Shown here: piece by piece, positions 34,204 through 45,140 of the stretch
Layout: each line of letters starts with the position of its first letter
Numbering within the stretch: the first letter of the stretch is position 1
Assembly: GCA_902702965.1 (NCBI GenBank)
Contig: CACRXP010000400.1
Span: 148,292 to 212,291 of the forward strand
Source: Spirometra erinaceieuropaei
Lineage: Eukaryota > Platyhelminthes > Cestoda > Diphyllobothriidea > Diphyllobothriidae
Length of the DNA stretch: 64,000 bases
Reading direction: 5' to 3'
Translations under genes and position numbers: made by a program
The notes under the pieces: generated by a model
Told to the model about the DNA's origin: nothing
The model's database searches: none
The model's input: the letters and a program-made list of their open reading frames with translations, nothing else

Positions 34204-34560
34204 GTGCTCTGAAATTAATATATACAAGGTGTTTCACCACAAACCCGACAACATTAGGGTGGAGCTCATTTCAGCAGCGTCTACAGAGCTGACACGGAAT
34301 TAGCGTGTATTGTCCAGGCCAATCAGAGTATAAAAATTTAATATATCTGAAAAATCCCCGTTGTGTGAAAGATAGACAGTCAGATTAAAAAACTTATCTA
34401 TGGAAAACATCCAGTTGAAAATCAATGTGATACGAACTGCAATATTTCGGAAAGTGAATACTCTTATACTGCGCTGAGCAGTCAACGTCCGCAAATTGTG
34501 TTAGTATTAATCATCGAGGCAAGCAATATTCAGACGAATCTCAGCTATTATTCACGTGCA
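34204..34560 (-). pseudogene. Decayed copy of the 37-kb terminal domain
   Basis: The minus-strand frame reads AEIRLNIAC, then D-stop-Y-stop-HNLRTLTAQRS, TFRNIAVRI and FFNLTVYLSHNG. These match NITC, DWYEHNLRQVTSQCS, TFHNITVTI and DFNVTLQLPGEG of the intact exon. After a short insertion the end reads AL-stop-TLLK-stop-APP-stop-CCR, where the stops replace Trp, Ser and Tyr of LWKLLKSALPYGCR. Its AEI…NI-x-C segment is closer to the 7.5-kb pseudo-exon (LAEIHQNITC) than to the intact copy. It lies about 2.2 kb from the intact exon, on the same strand. Confidence 0.68.
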
Positions 34561-36781
34561 AACTTGTCCAGGGGATTGCCATTCAACACTTGTTCGATAA
34601 GGCTTTTATTGGATTCATTGTAGGTCACTTATCACTATGCAAAATGACGGGTTATAGGCTAAAAACTCCATCGATTTCATTTTGGCGTAATTTTTATTCT
34701 GTTTTTAGACAAATTTCATTTTCCTAACCGCACTGTCGCAACCTTCACGTCCAATATGCAAACAACGGTTAACATGCGCTCAGTATAGCATGGGATAATG
34801 AAAGAAATCAAACCCTTGCATGACAAGAAATATCGAAATCTGTAATCCAGTTGTAAATTAAAAAACCTTTTCTCGAGTTAACGGCATTTATCATGATGCT
34901 AACCTAACGCTTTACTGAGACCGATCGGATGTTACTTTTTGCATTGTGTACTAACTGCCGATCATTTCTGAAGTTAATTAAACTAGCTTCTAAGCCTACA
35001 CAGTGTTTTGTTCGGCTCAAACGTCTTTGTGTATGGAAAAATCTGTCCCCACTGACTATCTCGCATTTCGACATGATGCGGTCAGATGCTAAGTAGAGCG
35101 TATGTCTGCCATGTACAAACCCGGCGTCTGCTCAGAACGCCCGCTTTGTGCATTATTTGACTGACCCGTCTTTGATGTTGCTGTTGGTGGTGTGAACTTA
35201 TGAAATACCACATGTCAACCTAGCCGGGCGTCGGAAATTTTCGGAGTTGCCGGCTTTTAGACGACTTAAACTAACCTCTCAGGCTGCAGTGTTTTATTCA
35301 GGTCAAAGAGACTGGCGGATGCCTATAGCAATGTCGTCATAAAGATTTCACCACCGTTCGCCATAACATGTAGGGACCTATGAGTGTTCTTTCACAGATT
35401 AATAAATGAGATCCTGCCGGCAATGCATGAAATACCATTCGGAGGTTATGAATGTCGCAAGCGGCTGAAAAAATGGGGGGACTATATGGTTATTCGCTTT
35501 GTCCATTGGTCATGGCGTCAAAATGTTTTTGAATTGCTGCCAGAAAAATGGGTATGCCCCAATGAGTTTCCCGGATAGTGTACACCCGATAGCATGAGTC
35601 AGTAATTTGCACGCTTTATACGTAAGAATATAAAAGGCATATACTTCCAGCTAATTATGCTGCCTTCTTATCACAGCGATTAGTTGAGATTTATGGAGAT
35701 TATAAAACAACTAGCCAATGACGATATTGCTTCAGCGCTAAAATAGTTTTCCTTGAAATGTCTCCGGACTCTCGCCATGCAGCTACCATCAGTCTCGAGG
35801 ATGTCATGTCAGTCGCTCGTTTAGTAGATGCATTGTCGTGCATAATGTCCTCCAGTTGACTGCAAATGAACAATCTGCTGACAACCACTGAGAAGACAAA
35901 AACATACAACGAGAAGTGTCGATTGACAGCACAAATAAAGTGCTTACTCACAAAGGAGGTTTGCGTGAACCCCGAAAGTTTGATAGAGGCGGTGTCCGGT
36001 ACAGACGTATTATTCTAGATCAGAGTTAGTATGCATTTCGGGTCGATATATTGATAAAAAGGTAGATGTTCATTCGCAAACACGAGTTGTACTCATTAGG
36101 CTTTGAGTTGGTGACAGACGAAAGAAAAACAAGAGAGGTGGCAAGTTTTTTCACGGGATGCCAGCTAGCGCGGCAGAACAAGCGTAAGATGGACCTGTGA
36201 GGCGAGTAGTTATGAGGTCATGATATGTTTGAGGGAGAGCGAAAGAAGAGGAGAGCTGGGGGGGGGAATTGTGAAACTCTGTGCTGTGTGCAGTGTTTTA
36301 ATTAAGTCAAAATCCACTGACGCGCCCACCTGAAAAAGCCGTTTAGGGGACCTGATTATTGTTGACCAGTTAATGCTTGAAGACGATATTTTGACGAGAG
36401 TGATCGATGGAATGCTGATCATAATATGCGCAAGTTGCCCGGAAAATTTGTATAAAATGTTTTTGCCAGTTTGCAGGAGAAGTGTCCAGCTGATAATCTA
36501 CATCTATCTATTTTGGTGAGATTGAGTAATATTACTGCAACAATTAATGTTATTGTTTGTACATATGCACTGTAACCTTTTTATGCCAAACATGCAAACA
36601 ATAAACGGAATCGACAAACCAATTTCACATTTGTTCGGAGGAACCACATGACAAACTATTAAATAATGCACGTTCAAACCCATGAGCAGTCAAAAAACGC
36701 CTTTTTCCAGAAGCATTTCATTTCCATTAAAATGCTTACATTGTTAACGAGTTGGTGAGTCAACTGCCGTAGAGTCTGAAT
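34561..36781. other. No supported gene
   Basis: A G9 run lies at 36,258-36,266. No coding exon was recognised. This is the 3' flank of the intact terminal exon at 36,782. Confidence 0.4.
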
Positions 36782-37350
36782 TTACCTATTTGACAACATA
36801 TGCAAGTAGTTTGCACCGCGATTCCGACAACCATAAGGTAGAGCCGATTTTAACAACTTCCACAAAACCGACAAAGTATTGACTTGTCCCTCTCCGGGCA
36901 GTTGTAGGGTAACATTGAAATCTGTCTGAAACGCTTCCTGCTTTGGGAACGATGGGCTTTCAGCCATTAGTATTTTTCTACGGTATGCATCGCGGCTCAC
37001 AGTCACAGGGATAGTGACTGTAATATTGTGGAAAGTGAGACTCTTGACACTGCACTGAGAAGTCACCTGCCGTAGGTTGTGTTCGTACCAATCCACAGGG
37101 TAACCAATTCGGCAAGTGATGTTCACACGAAGGCCGTCAAACTTTACCATGCAAGAATATTTGTTGTTCTTCGATCCTGTATTCTTGCACGTGGTTCCTT
37201 CACCAAACTTCGTTATTTCAAAGCTGCCTGTGCAACGACGATCCTGCCCAAATGGTAGCTGATACCGTTGCGTCGACCTGATTTGTAGAATTTGTTCAAG
37301 CATGTTGGATATCATGAGTTTTGGCCCGTCGTATCTGCATGATGCTAGAG
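36782..37350 (-). CDS. Terminal exon of a secreted-type protein, intact
   Basis: An open exon of 188 complete codons plus stop. The acceptor is TTTCATCATTTAG at 37,351 and the exon starts in phase 1 (two bases, then LASCRYDG). It carries six Cys (SCR, RRC, TTC, YSC, NITC, TSQC) and a seventh near the end (YGCR), with possible N-glycosylation sites (NIT, NVT). There is no transmembrane segment, and a hydrophilic C-terminus ends SNR. Extracellular location is inferred from the Cys and N-x-T content and from the phase-1 start shared with the module exons at 3 kb. Two decayed relatives lie at 7,504 (+) and 34,204 (-); the end and the acceptor phase are conserved in the former. Its 5' exons, presumably above 37.4 kb, were not found. 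I do not recognise the domain. Confidence 0.65.
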
Positions 37351-39899
37351 CTAAATGATGAAAATTAATTACATTTTGCAAAGGCACGACAATGTAAAGG
37401 AGAACGACTTCCCCTGTATAATAATATATTTTACAAAAAGACGAGTTTCACTTCCAGAAGTAGAACTTTGCTACGAGCTAAACACAGACGTGACTGAAAT
37501 ATTATTACTCTGCCGGTCGTTAGTGATGTGTAATTACTGAGATGTGATCGGTTTTGACTGAAGGCATATTAGGCTCCAGACAATCACAAAAAACCTGATT
37601 TATTGATATATTCCCATCAACTCCGTAATGAGTTTCCAAGGGTAGATTTACGGCGCATGTTTGAGCCGTCGCTAAGTTTGTAATTTTCTTAAAGGAAATG
37701 CGTATGACCTGCTGATTTTCAAAACTGATCTTCGTAAGAAGATGTTTCTATCGTCTGTGTTGGTATTTACTTCGTCTTCCACAGAAACTGAGATAACACC
37801 AACTATTCACAGAATATCCAACTGTCTCTTGTACAGCACATTTAGTTATATTAATTTTTTAACTCAATGGCCATTCCAGTCTCCCTTGTCTTTGTCGGTA
37901 ATACCATTCTGCCTATATTCGTTTTTGTATCTGGTTTCGAAATCTTTGCCCATATGAATAAACTCTGTAACTCTTTGATGATTCCATCTTCAAATTTTTG
38001 ATAGGGTTCGCTTTTTTTGTAACTAATAGGGAGTTTAAAGATTGAACACCTATATTTTCCTCAAATAAAGTAGACTGAACCGAAATATTCGCTCAATGAA
38101 ATCACATATTTTTTTCATTGATCATCTTTGCGGCCACATTTTGCGTCAAAATGTCACCAAAATTTCAGCCGAATTTAAATCAGAAGACAGTTTTCTGCGA
38201 AACGTGTGTGTAGGAGTAACTATATTCCACAGAATAGCATTATTATTAGTTAAATATGTCTGAATAGAAAGAAAAAATGGATTGTTCGAAGAGGGCCTTT
38301 CAAATTTCCATTAGTCAAAATTGACAGTGGTTTAGATTGTGGTATATTCCTTGTTTCATTATAGGACGTCGCACACCCTTCACTGTTAACCGAAGAGATA
38401 CATTACATGGATTACATTTATTAGCAGACAAACATTACCATGTAGACAATAGAGATTGATGTGGTCATTTCCGTGTTGGTAGTCGTTATTAGCCAGCCAC
38501 ACAGAGCCCCGTGTTTCGTAAGGCTTGACGTTCGACATCGCTATCCCTTAGCTAAAATTGCAACGCTCTTATCACACGGACATGCTGCCCAGTCGGTAAG
38601 GGTATTCTGCTTAGATTTAAATGCAATATTGGGCCAGTGGCTGAGCTCGTGATTGAACCCCGAGTTTGAGATCGGGGAAAAGCTGTCCTGTAACGCGATC
38701 CGTATGTGCCCCCCTATCATAGATTTGCATATTTTACATTGAGGATATGTGCAATTCTTTCTGCGCATGAAATAGTGGCTTCAAAGTATGTGTTTGAAAA
38801 AATAAGATTTTCATAGAAAAACATATCAAATTGCATTATTTGAACACAACGCGCCATGCTTACGTAAATTTTTGCGGCAAGCCTTTGCCTTGATTATACA
38901 CATGAGGCACATGGCAAAGTGTAGTGTAATCATCCTTCTTGGAGGTCACCGACTAACACTCACTTTTTATAAACGTCAGACACAGCATCCCTTATTGGGC
39001 CATCTGGCAGCTTTTCATTGGAAATCCGTTTGCTACCAATCTTCCCTATCAAGATACTTTTAAAAAGTTTCGTAAGCAAAACTAATCCGAGTGTGTAGTG
39101 AAAAGTTAAACTAATACCAAAGTGATTTTTTGCTATTTATCATGATAATATAAAGCATTTCAAGGCGACAAAAGTATGCTGGTTTTCTTAGGGCGTAAAA
39201 TTAGGAATGGTACAAATTCTGCATCTCAGAGCATAAATCAGCTTTTGGAATTTTCAAATTCTTAGGGTCTTTTTAATTATCCTTTCCTGATTTCGTTAGG
39301 TGGTAATTTCCGCAACTAAATTGTATGTGTGGTTTACGCCATTAGTTGATTTGTTTGTAGAGAATAAACTTAGTAGTAATAGGAATAACAGTTGGATATT
39401 ACGTAGGCAGTCGGCGAACTTTTTGCTATCATATTTATAATCCTTATGATGTGTACTGGGACATTTACATTTGAATTGTAGTTACAGTGTTTATTAAAGA
39501 AGATTGCACGTTCGGAATAGGTACATGATTTCAAGATCGTTAGGCAGAGAATGACTTTTGGCTGACACTTCAGGAAACTGGTCAGCAGTGCGAGTATACA
39601 CCAGGCGGTTCAGTCAAATATATCAGTCAGTTTCACTTGAAGGGCAACAATTGAAGAAAAATTTCGTCTTTGTGTGTTGTGTGAGACAAACTGCTCGAGA
39701 GAGCTATCGATGATGATTGCAGAACTGCCTACTCCCGTAGCCTAACCTTCGCCTTAACCACCACCCTCCCAGCTCTAATCATATCAGCTACCGCGGATTG
39801 GGCTCCGTGTTATTTGGTGTACGGCCATCAGCAATAGGAGATCACATATTTCCGTAGCTACTGAGGCCACGATGGCCGAGCAGGCCGACGCGTGTCCAA
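37351..39899. other. Presumed upstream intron and flank; SINE scrap
   Basis: Contains only a family-2 SINE body piece at 37,869-37,920 (TCTCCCTTGTCTTTGTCGGT) and no convincing exon. One open stretch at about 37,560-37,690 (-) follows an AG but has no donor in the needed phase. Confidence 0.35.
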
Positions 39900-40233
39900 G
39901 GTGATATAAGGGTACAGTTCGTGACCTATTTGACGAAGGGTTACGAAACGCGAACTGAAATCGCTGTGGTGCACAAAACATTGGCAAGTGTCCCTGTAAA
40001 TAGCCTCCAGGGATACACAAGGATACGTTTTCAGGGTTCGACGAATAGAGTCGTCGTCTTACTTGCTTGGTGACCGTTTTGGCTCACCTCGCTTAGTTAC
40101 AGGCACCGTTTTATTATTTAAAATTCTCCAGAAATTGATCAGGCTAATATTGAAAATACTACCTAAATCCTCAGACAGCAGCACTGCGGCGGCGCTCAAA
40201 GTCGAATTCTGATAGGAAATGGGTTGACAACAT
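39900..40233 (-). pseudogene. Transposase N-terminus of Tc1 copy C
   Basis: From the ATG at 40,233 the minus strand reads FLSEFDFERRR and, after a frameshift, EDLGSIFNISLINFWRIL, NNKTVPVTKRGEPKRSPSK, stop, DDDSIRRTLKTY. These match YLSEVDFQRIR, ANIFNISKVTLWRII, NDKTVPRN and DDDFIRRTLKK of copy B. HLPMF at 39,980 continues it in another frame. It comprises the two helix-turn-helix motifs only, and has no catalytic residues. Confidence 0.78.
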
Positions 40234-40239
40234 TGATAA

Positions 40240-40640
40240 ACGGCGTGGCAAAGAAAAGTGACAGCAAGAAGCGCGCAATCTATGTATACGTGTTTACACC
40301 TACTAGTTTCCTATGTAGTAAAACAAACACAATAAAAGTGACTTAATACTGCGTTTATCTACATAAAACGTTACAGTTTTGCTAAATAGAATTTAAAAAG
40401 AGCATGTAACGTCTTGATTTATGAGAATAATGTGTTTTTACATACTTGACAAAGAAATGTGGCAGCATGAAGCACGTAATCTATTTTTACGCGTCGACTT
40501 CTACTAGTTTCCGGTGCAGTAAAACAAATACTGTCGAACAAGCCTTTTACTACGCTTAAAGATATTAAGCGTTACAATGTTGTTAAATAGAGTAAGTTTT
40601 TTCTTGATGCATGAAATTTATGTGCGTTTACATAACTGAC
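40240..40640. repeat. Tandem duplication in copy C leader, period about 201 bp
   Basis: Landmarks AAAGAAA, GCGCGCAATCTATGT, CTACTAGTTTCC and GTAGTAAAACAAA (from 40,250) recur as AAAGAAATG, GCACGTAATCTATTT, CTACTAGTTTCC and GCAGTAAAACAAA (from 40,451). Copy B has the segment once, so this duplication arose within copy C and accounts for its longer leader. Confidence 0.75.
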
Positions 40641-40773
40641 TTGATCTGATATTCATTAAGTCGAAATTACAATTTCCCTTCCCAAAGGGGCCTTCTTTTA
40701 TATTTTTATTTGTTTCATGAAAGGTTCATTATAAAAAAACGCATGCAAATAATAGCTTTTAATAGGGGAATTA

Positions 40774-42690
40774 CAGTACCTGTGCTAACTCATGAAATGT
40801 CACGAATTAACACAGGTTAACGACTTAAACGCAGAATCGGTAAACACTACGGCTCCCAAAGTCTGATAGCCGAAAATAAACGATGTGTCAAAGAAATAAA
40901 GCAAAGTTTGGTTAAGAAAATATTATTTACTGAGATAAAAATAAATAATTTTCGACAAAAGTCACATTTTCGAGAAACGCCTATATTACAACCAAGTTAA
41001 TAAAGGCTACGTATGAGGACGTATAAAGGAGGAGGGCGCATAAACGGTCAAAAATAATTAAGGACAGAAACAGATACAAAAAATTAGTACATTGTAGATT
41101 GTCCATTCGAATTAATAACAGCAGAAAGTCTGTCCGACATAGACATGACAAGGTTATCTATGGTGGATTGTAAAATGTAATTATTGAGTATGAAATCCAA
41201 TTTTTCCTGCATTGAAAGAGTCTTCTTAGCTTTGTGCCAATTTCTTTTGACTATTCCAAAAAGATTTTCGATTGGATTAAGGTCGGGACTGTTGGCCGGG
41301 ATAATAATGGATTGGAGGCCAATTGCGGAGAGCGTGGTTGTTGTCTAAAATGTTAGATTATGTTTGCAAGCGGCATCAAATTCGTACCTCTTTAGAGCGG
41401 TGGACAGGTGCATTGTCCTGCAAAATTACAGTATCCATTCGGCGCCGACTTATGCCGTTGTAGCCGAAAGCATCCTTGACAATTGCAATGAACACCTTGC
41501 TGTTGTTGGTGTCGGATGTTGACCGCCAGACAGGCCGCTCACCGAATTTAATCGCCATCCAAACCATCATCCGCCGACAGTTCTTGAATGTTGCCGTCGG
41601 TGTAGTATGTTCTCTTAAGAAGTTCTTTCCACATATGACAGTTTGGAGCGACTTCGTAGGCTTGTCTAAAAATAGAACCTCATTGCAGAAGAAAATGCTC
41701 TTCCAAAATGAAGATCTGTATTCAATATAATTCTTAGCAAATAAAAGCCGTTCTCTAATTAGTTTTCTACTTAAATATGGCTTAATCATAGCCTTCCGCC
41801 GCTGCAGTTCAAATTCCTTCATCCTTTTTCTAATGATGTTCATAGAAAACATCGGCAGATGTTCCCGCTGAATGGCCTCAATGGGCATGTAATGAAACTT
41901 TTTTAATGTACGACGAATAAAATCGTCGTCTTGCTTACTTGTGGACCGTTTTGGTCCCCCTATCTTATTTCTAGGAACAGTTTTATCATTAATAATGCGC
42001 CACAGAGTGACCTTGCTAATATTGAAAATATTAGCTAACGACTCACGCGGGATTCCTTCCGCCGCTAATTTTCGAATGCGCTGGAAGTCAACTTCGGATA
42101 AGTATTGTTTAGACATTGTTATCGTTTGGCGTGGCAGAGCAAAGTGACGGCATGTCGCGCGAACTCAATATATATTCGTTTACGACACGCATTTTCAGTC
42201 TGGTAAAACAATCACACTGATAAACTTTTTTATTTCGGTATTTTGAAACATAAAACTTTACGAATTTGTAAAATAGAATTCTTAGATAAAGAATCGCACG
42301 TTATTTCCTGAACACAATAAGAAATAATTTATCTTCATTTCCCTGATTTTGTTGATATTGAAATTTAATTTTTTCTTTTTGTTCGAAAGTTTATCAAAAA
42401 ATTTCGTCCTTTTATTAATCTTCTTAAACAGATTAATAAGGTTACACAAAGAATTTCCATCCGAAAGCTTTAATAGCGTAGGAAACTGCTTGAATATCAG
42501 GAATCCTCCGATTTCGCCTTAATCCGGCCCGTTTTCTATTTAATATACAGATCCGTATCAAACTTTCCTTCAGAAAACGGTCTTTTCGTCCTTATTTCAA
42601 CCAAATAAACACAACTAACGACACCAAAAATACACTACATTGTCCACTATAATTTTGACCTCGACATTTCATGAGTTAGCACAGGTACTG
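40774..42690 (-). mobile_element. Tc1-type DNA transposon, copy B (near intact)
   Basis: The 28-bp terminal inverted repeats are perfect and begin CAGTACCTGTGCTAACTC at each end, flanked by TA at 40,772-40,773 and 42,691-42,692. CAGT ends and a TA target are typical of Tc1. The single gene runs from 42,116 to 41,084 in two exons. The low-coordinate (3') end carries an extra imperfect palindrome (40,778-40,817) formed by the terminal repeat and a following inverted piece of it; the other end lacks this. The element has inserted into the leader of an older relative (copy C). Copy A at 19,265-21,181 has the same length. Confidence 0.96.
41084..42116 (-). CDS. Tc1-type transposase with a 43-base intron, copy B
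   Basis: Exon 1 is 42,116-41,388 (243 codons) and exon 2 is 41,344-41,084 (86 codons plus stop), giving 329 residues, near the usual size of Tc1 transposases. Residues 5-42 and about 63-105 are the two helix-turn-helix motifs, joined by GGPKRST (GRPKRST in copy A). The catalytic blocks are FFCNEVLF (residue 145, Asp replaced by Asn), ILQDNAPVH (Asp234) and SPDLNPIENLF (Glu269). Between Asp234 and Glu269 lie exactly 34 residues, but only if the intervening GTACGA…TTTTAG segment is removed; unspliced, the frame stops three codons into it. Copy A has the same segment. The Asp-to-Asn change should abolish catalysis although the frame is open throughout. A TATA-like AATATATATT lies about 45 bases before the ATG. 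Confidence 0.85.
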
Positions 42691-42898
42691 TAAGTGGATA
42701 TCTATAGAAGTCAAAATTTGCCCGATTTCTTTGCGTTTCCTCTCAATGAAACTGAATAAACATGACCCCGTCTTTAAAAAGGGTTTTTTTTCGGAATCCA
42801 ACCAATTCATATAACAAGAATAACGACATAAAACATATGCCGCCAAGTCACCAACTCAAATATCGATCTCGACATTTCATGATTTAAGTCATCTACTG

Positions 42899-44639
42899 CA
42901 CATATTGCGCCAACCAGTAACGTTGAGTACCAGACGATCGACGGTGATGACCTCATCGATTAAATCGTGTGCGGACGGTTTATTTTGGCGATATATTCGC
43001 TCAGCGACAGCAAACTTATACAGTTTGGAAGGAGAAATATCATCATTAAGGCAGCTCGTGATTTAACGTTTTTTTAATTTCTAAAGAAAGGATCGAACGC
43101 GATGTCAACCTCTTTCAATCATGTTCAAATGCCATCCTTCGGGACGCAGAATGTGTCACCATGCACAAAGCTTTCGGTTTACGGAAAGCAAATGCGTCAG
43201 CAGGACCGCCTTTCGTCATTCGCATAAGGAGACGTTTTTTGACCGCAATACGGACCGACAGGAAGAAACAAATGAGGTTGGTCTGGGAAGATCTAAAGAA
43301 AAGGATATAAATGGAGGATAACGTTTTTTTAAAAAAAGGAAGACAAGACAAATGAGTTGGCATTCTAGTCGACGAACACACGCCAGGCATCACTGCATTA
43401 GCATACACATATCTTTTTATGGTACTGAAGATTATGAGGTATCACCCAGAGGTTAACTGGTGTTCAGAAGTGACAGGACATTCCAAGGTAGAGGGATCGT
43501 TTACATGTTAGCTGCGATCAATCCGCGGTCATTGAACAATGTCCCACAGCAACGGTGGAATTAGAAAAAAGTATCTTCAACTATCCAAACATAATTCGTT
43601 CTAGCACTGGCATTGGCAGTTTCATTTCGTCCCTAAATCAAATTGCTACAAACGATGATCTTCTCCTAAACGACCTATAAAAGACAATCTTGTTATTTGA
43701 ACTTTAATTTCACCCAATATCAACTGCAAAATTTGCTAGGTCTCGGGTCCATGGAACACATTCCGAAAACATTTGCTTAAATTAGAATCGGAGAACACTA
43801 TTTAGGCAAGGACAACGTTTAAATATCCTAAACCAGGCGCTCAATTTAGAGAGAGACAGTGGGAGGATACCACGTTTCCGACCGATTGTCGCTAGTAAAT
43901 CTATTTTAATGTTCTTTGAGTACTCAATGTTTTCTTAACTGATTCTTCTGATAGAATGCAAATATTTGTCTGCAATAGAGATATGTTTCAGTTAAGTATT
44001 ACTGGTGCACTCTCAGCTCAAATTCTAAAAATAATTAATATTTACTGTTCATTAAAAAAATCAAAACGCCCTCCGTCATGCATAAACCGAGAAATACAAA
44101 TAGCGTTTTATAGGAGAAATAAGACTTGCAGACGTTTTCGACCAGCAAACTGTTAAAAACGCATGCAGGAATGCAGCAGACTGTGGAATACGTGTAAATG
44201 GGAGTCGAATGTACTACGCAATAAGTCTGAATTATGTATATTGCGAAACTCTTTGGGGCATCCTAAATTTCCTATTTTCACATACATATTGGCGGAAGGA
44301 ATCGGGACTCAATTCCGTCATTGAGATTCCAAATGGAGTAGTTTGGAGGAATGACCAAATGAAAGTCTTATCCAGTTTCTTTCCGTATGCGTTCCAGATC
44401 AACAGCAAACTTGTTCATCCTTTGCGTTATAGGTCAATAGTAAGTTCTCTTCCACATTTATATTGACCAGATTGAAGCCTTCAAATTCATCTTTTAGTCC
44501 TTCAAGAAGTGACCGACATAATGGGCGAACTAGGGGCCTAGGATATTTAAAACGCCCGAAACAAATGAAAACGGCCATTATCTCTCTAGTCTTTAACAGA
44601 GGGTGAAGAATGAGGCCTGAAAATAGCGTCTTATTAATT
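42899..44639. other. No supported gene
   Basis: No recognisable domain or repeat partner. Confidence 0.4.
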
Positions 44640-45140
44640 TAACCTACATCATGTACAAGGACATGGATCGAATTGTTAAGCAACATGTATTGACGTATTT
44701 GGAGCAGATATATCCTAATGTGTGCTACACAGAACGGGTTCCGTCGTGGTCACTGATGTCTTATGAGTAGCCATTACACGCAGGGAAAAAGTGGACAAAG
44801 GCTGCAGACCGGGGCTCTGCATTGGATGTCGTCTTCTTCAGCTCTAACAAGACGTTTTGAGAGCGCTCTTTGTGGATGTATTCTAAAACAGATTTGAGAC
44901 TGTACAAAAGGTTGCGAAATTCTTAAGTGGATGATAAGTTTCTGGTCAGCCCGACTTCACCGTTTGAGCTGTGGCCTGACAGTTACTCATTGGATTTATG
45001 CCTGCATTTATATCATTTTGCTATTTATTGTTCTTCCTTGTTACCGAAAAGAACAGGATGTTGATTGGCATGTGTCTCCTGCCGTGGTAGATTGCATGCA
45101 CTTTTATCGGGCAGTTAATGAATACGAAAATAAAAAGGTG
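44640..45140 (+). mobile_element. Decayed LINE reverse-transcriptase segment
   Basis: The plus strand reads MDRIVKQHVLTYLEQ, then RVPSWS-x-LMS…KWTKAADRGSALDVVFF and SNKTF, with frameshifts. This resembles the RT stretch E-R-I-V…G-F-R-x-x-x-S-C-L-x-N…D-x-G…D-V-x-x-x-D-F-S-K-A-F-D of CR1/RTE-type LINEs. The catalytic Asp is not preserved. The boundaries are unclear. Confidence 0.42.

Larger units (their letters stand above)
39900..42898 (-). mobile_element. Older Tc1 relative, copy C, split by copy B
   Basis: Two parts are collinear with copy B. The first, 39,900-40,773, holds the transposase N-terminus and leader. The second, 42,691-42,898, is the outer 5' end with terminal-repeat remnant TCGACATTTCATGATT…CTACTG. 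Between them sits the whole of copy B with TA on both sides. Homology runs across the junction: AGCTTTTAATAGGGGAATTA on one side and AAATTTGCCCGATTTC on the other correspond to adjacent leader sequence inside copy B. Copy C is far more diverged than A and B are from each other, so it is an older relative or another subfamily. Its catalytic half and other end were not found. Confidence 0.82.

Noticed and set aside
37560..37690. Possible upstream exon on the minus strand (TAQTCAVNL…FCDCLEP)
   Set aside because: It follows an AG, but the available donors end it in phase 0 while the next exon needs phase 1, and the Cys pattern differs from the modules.
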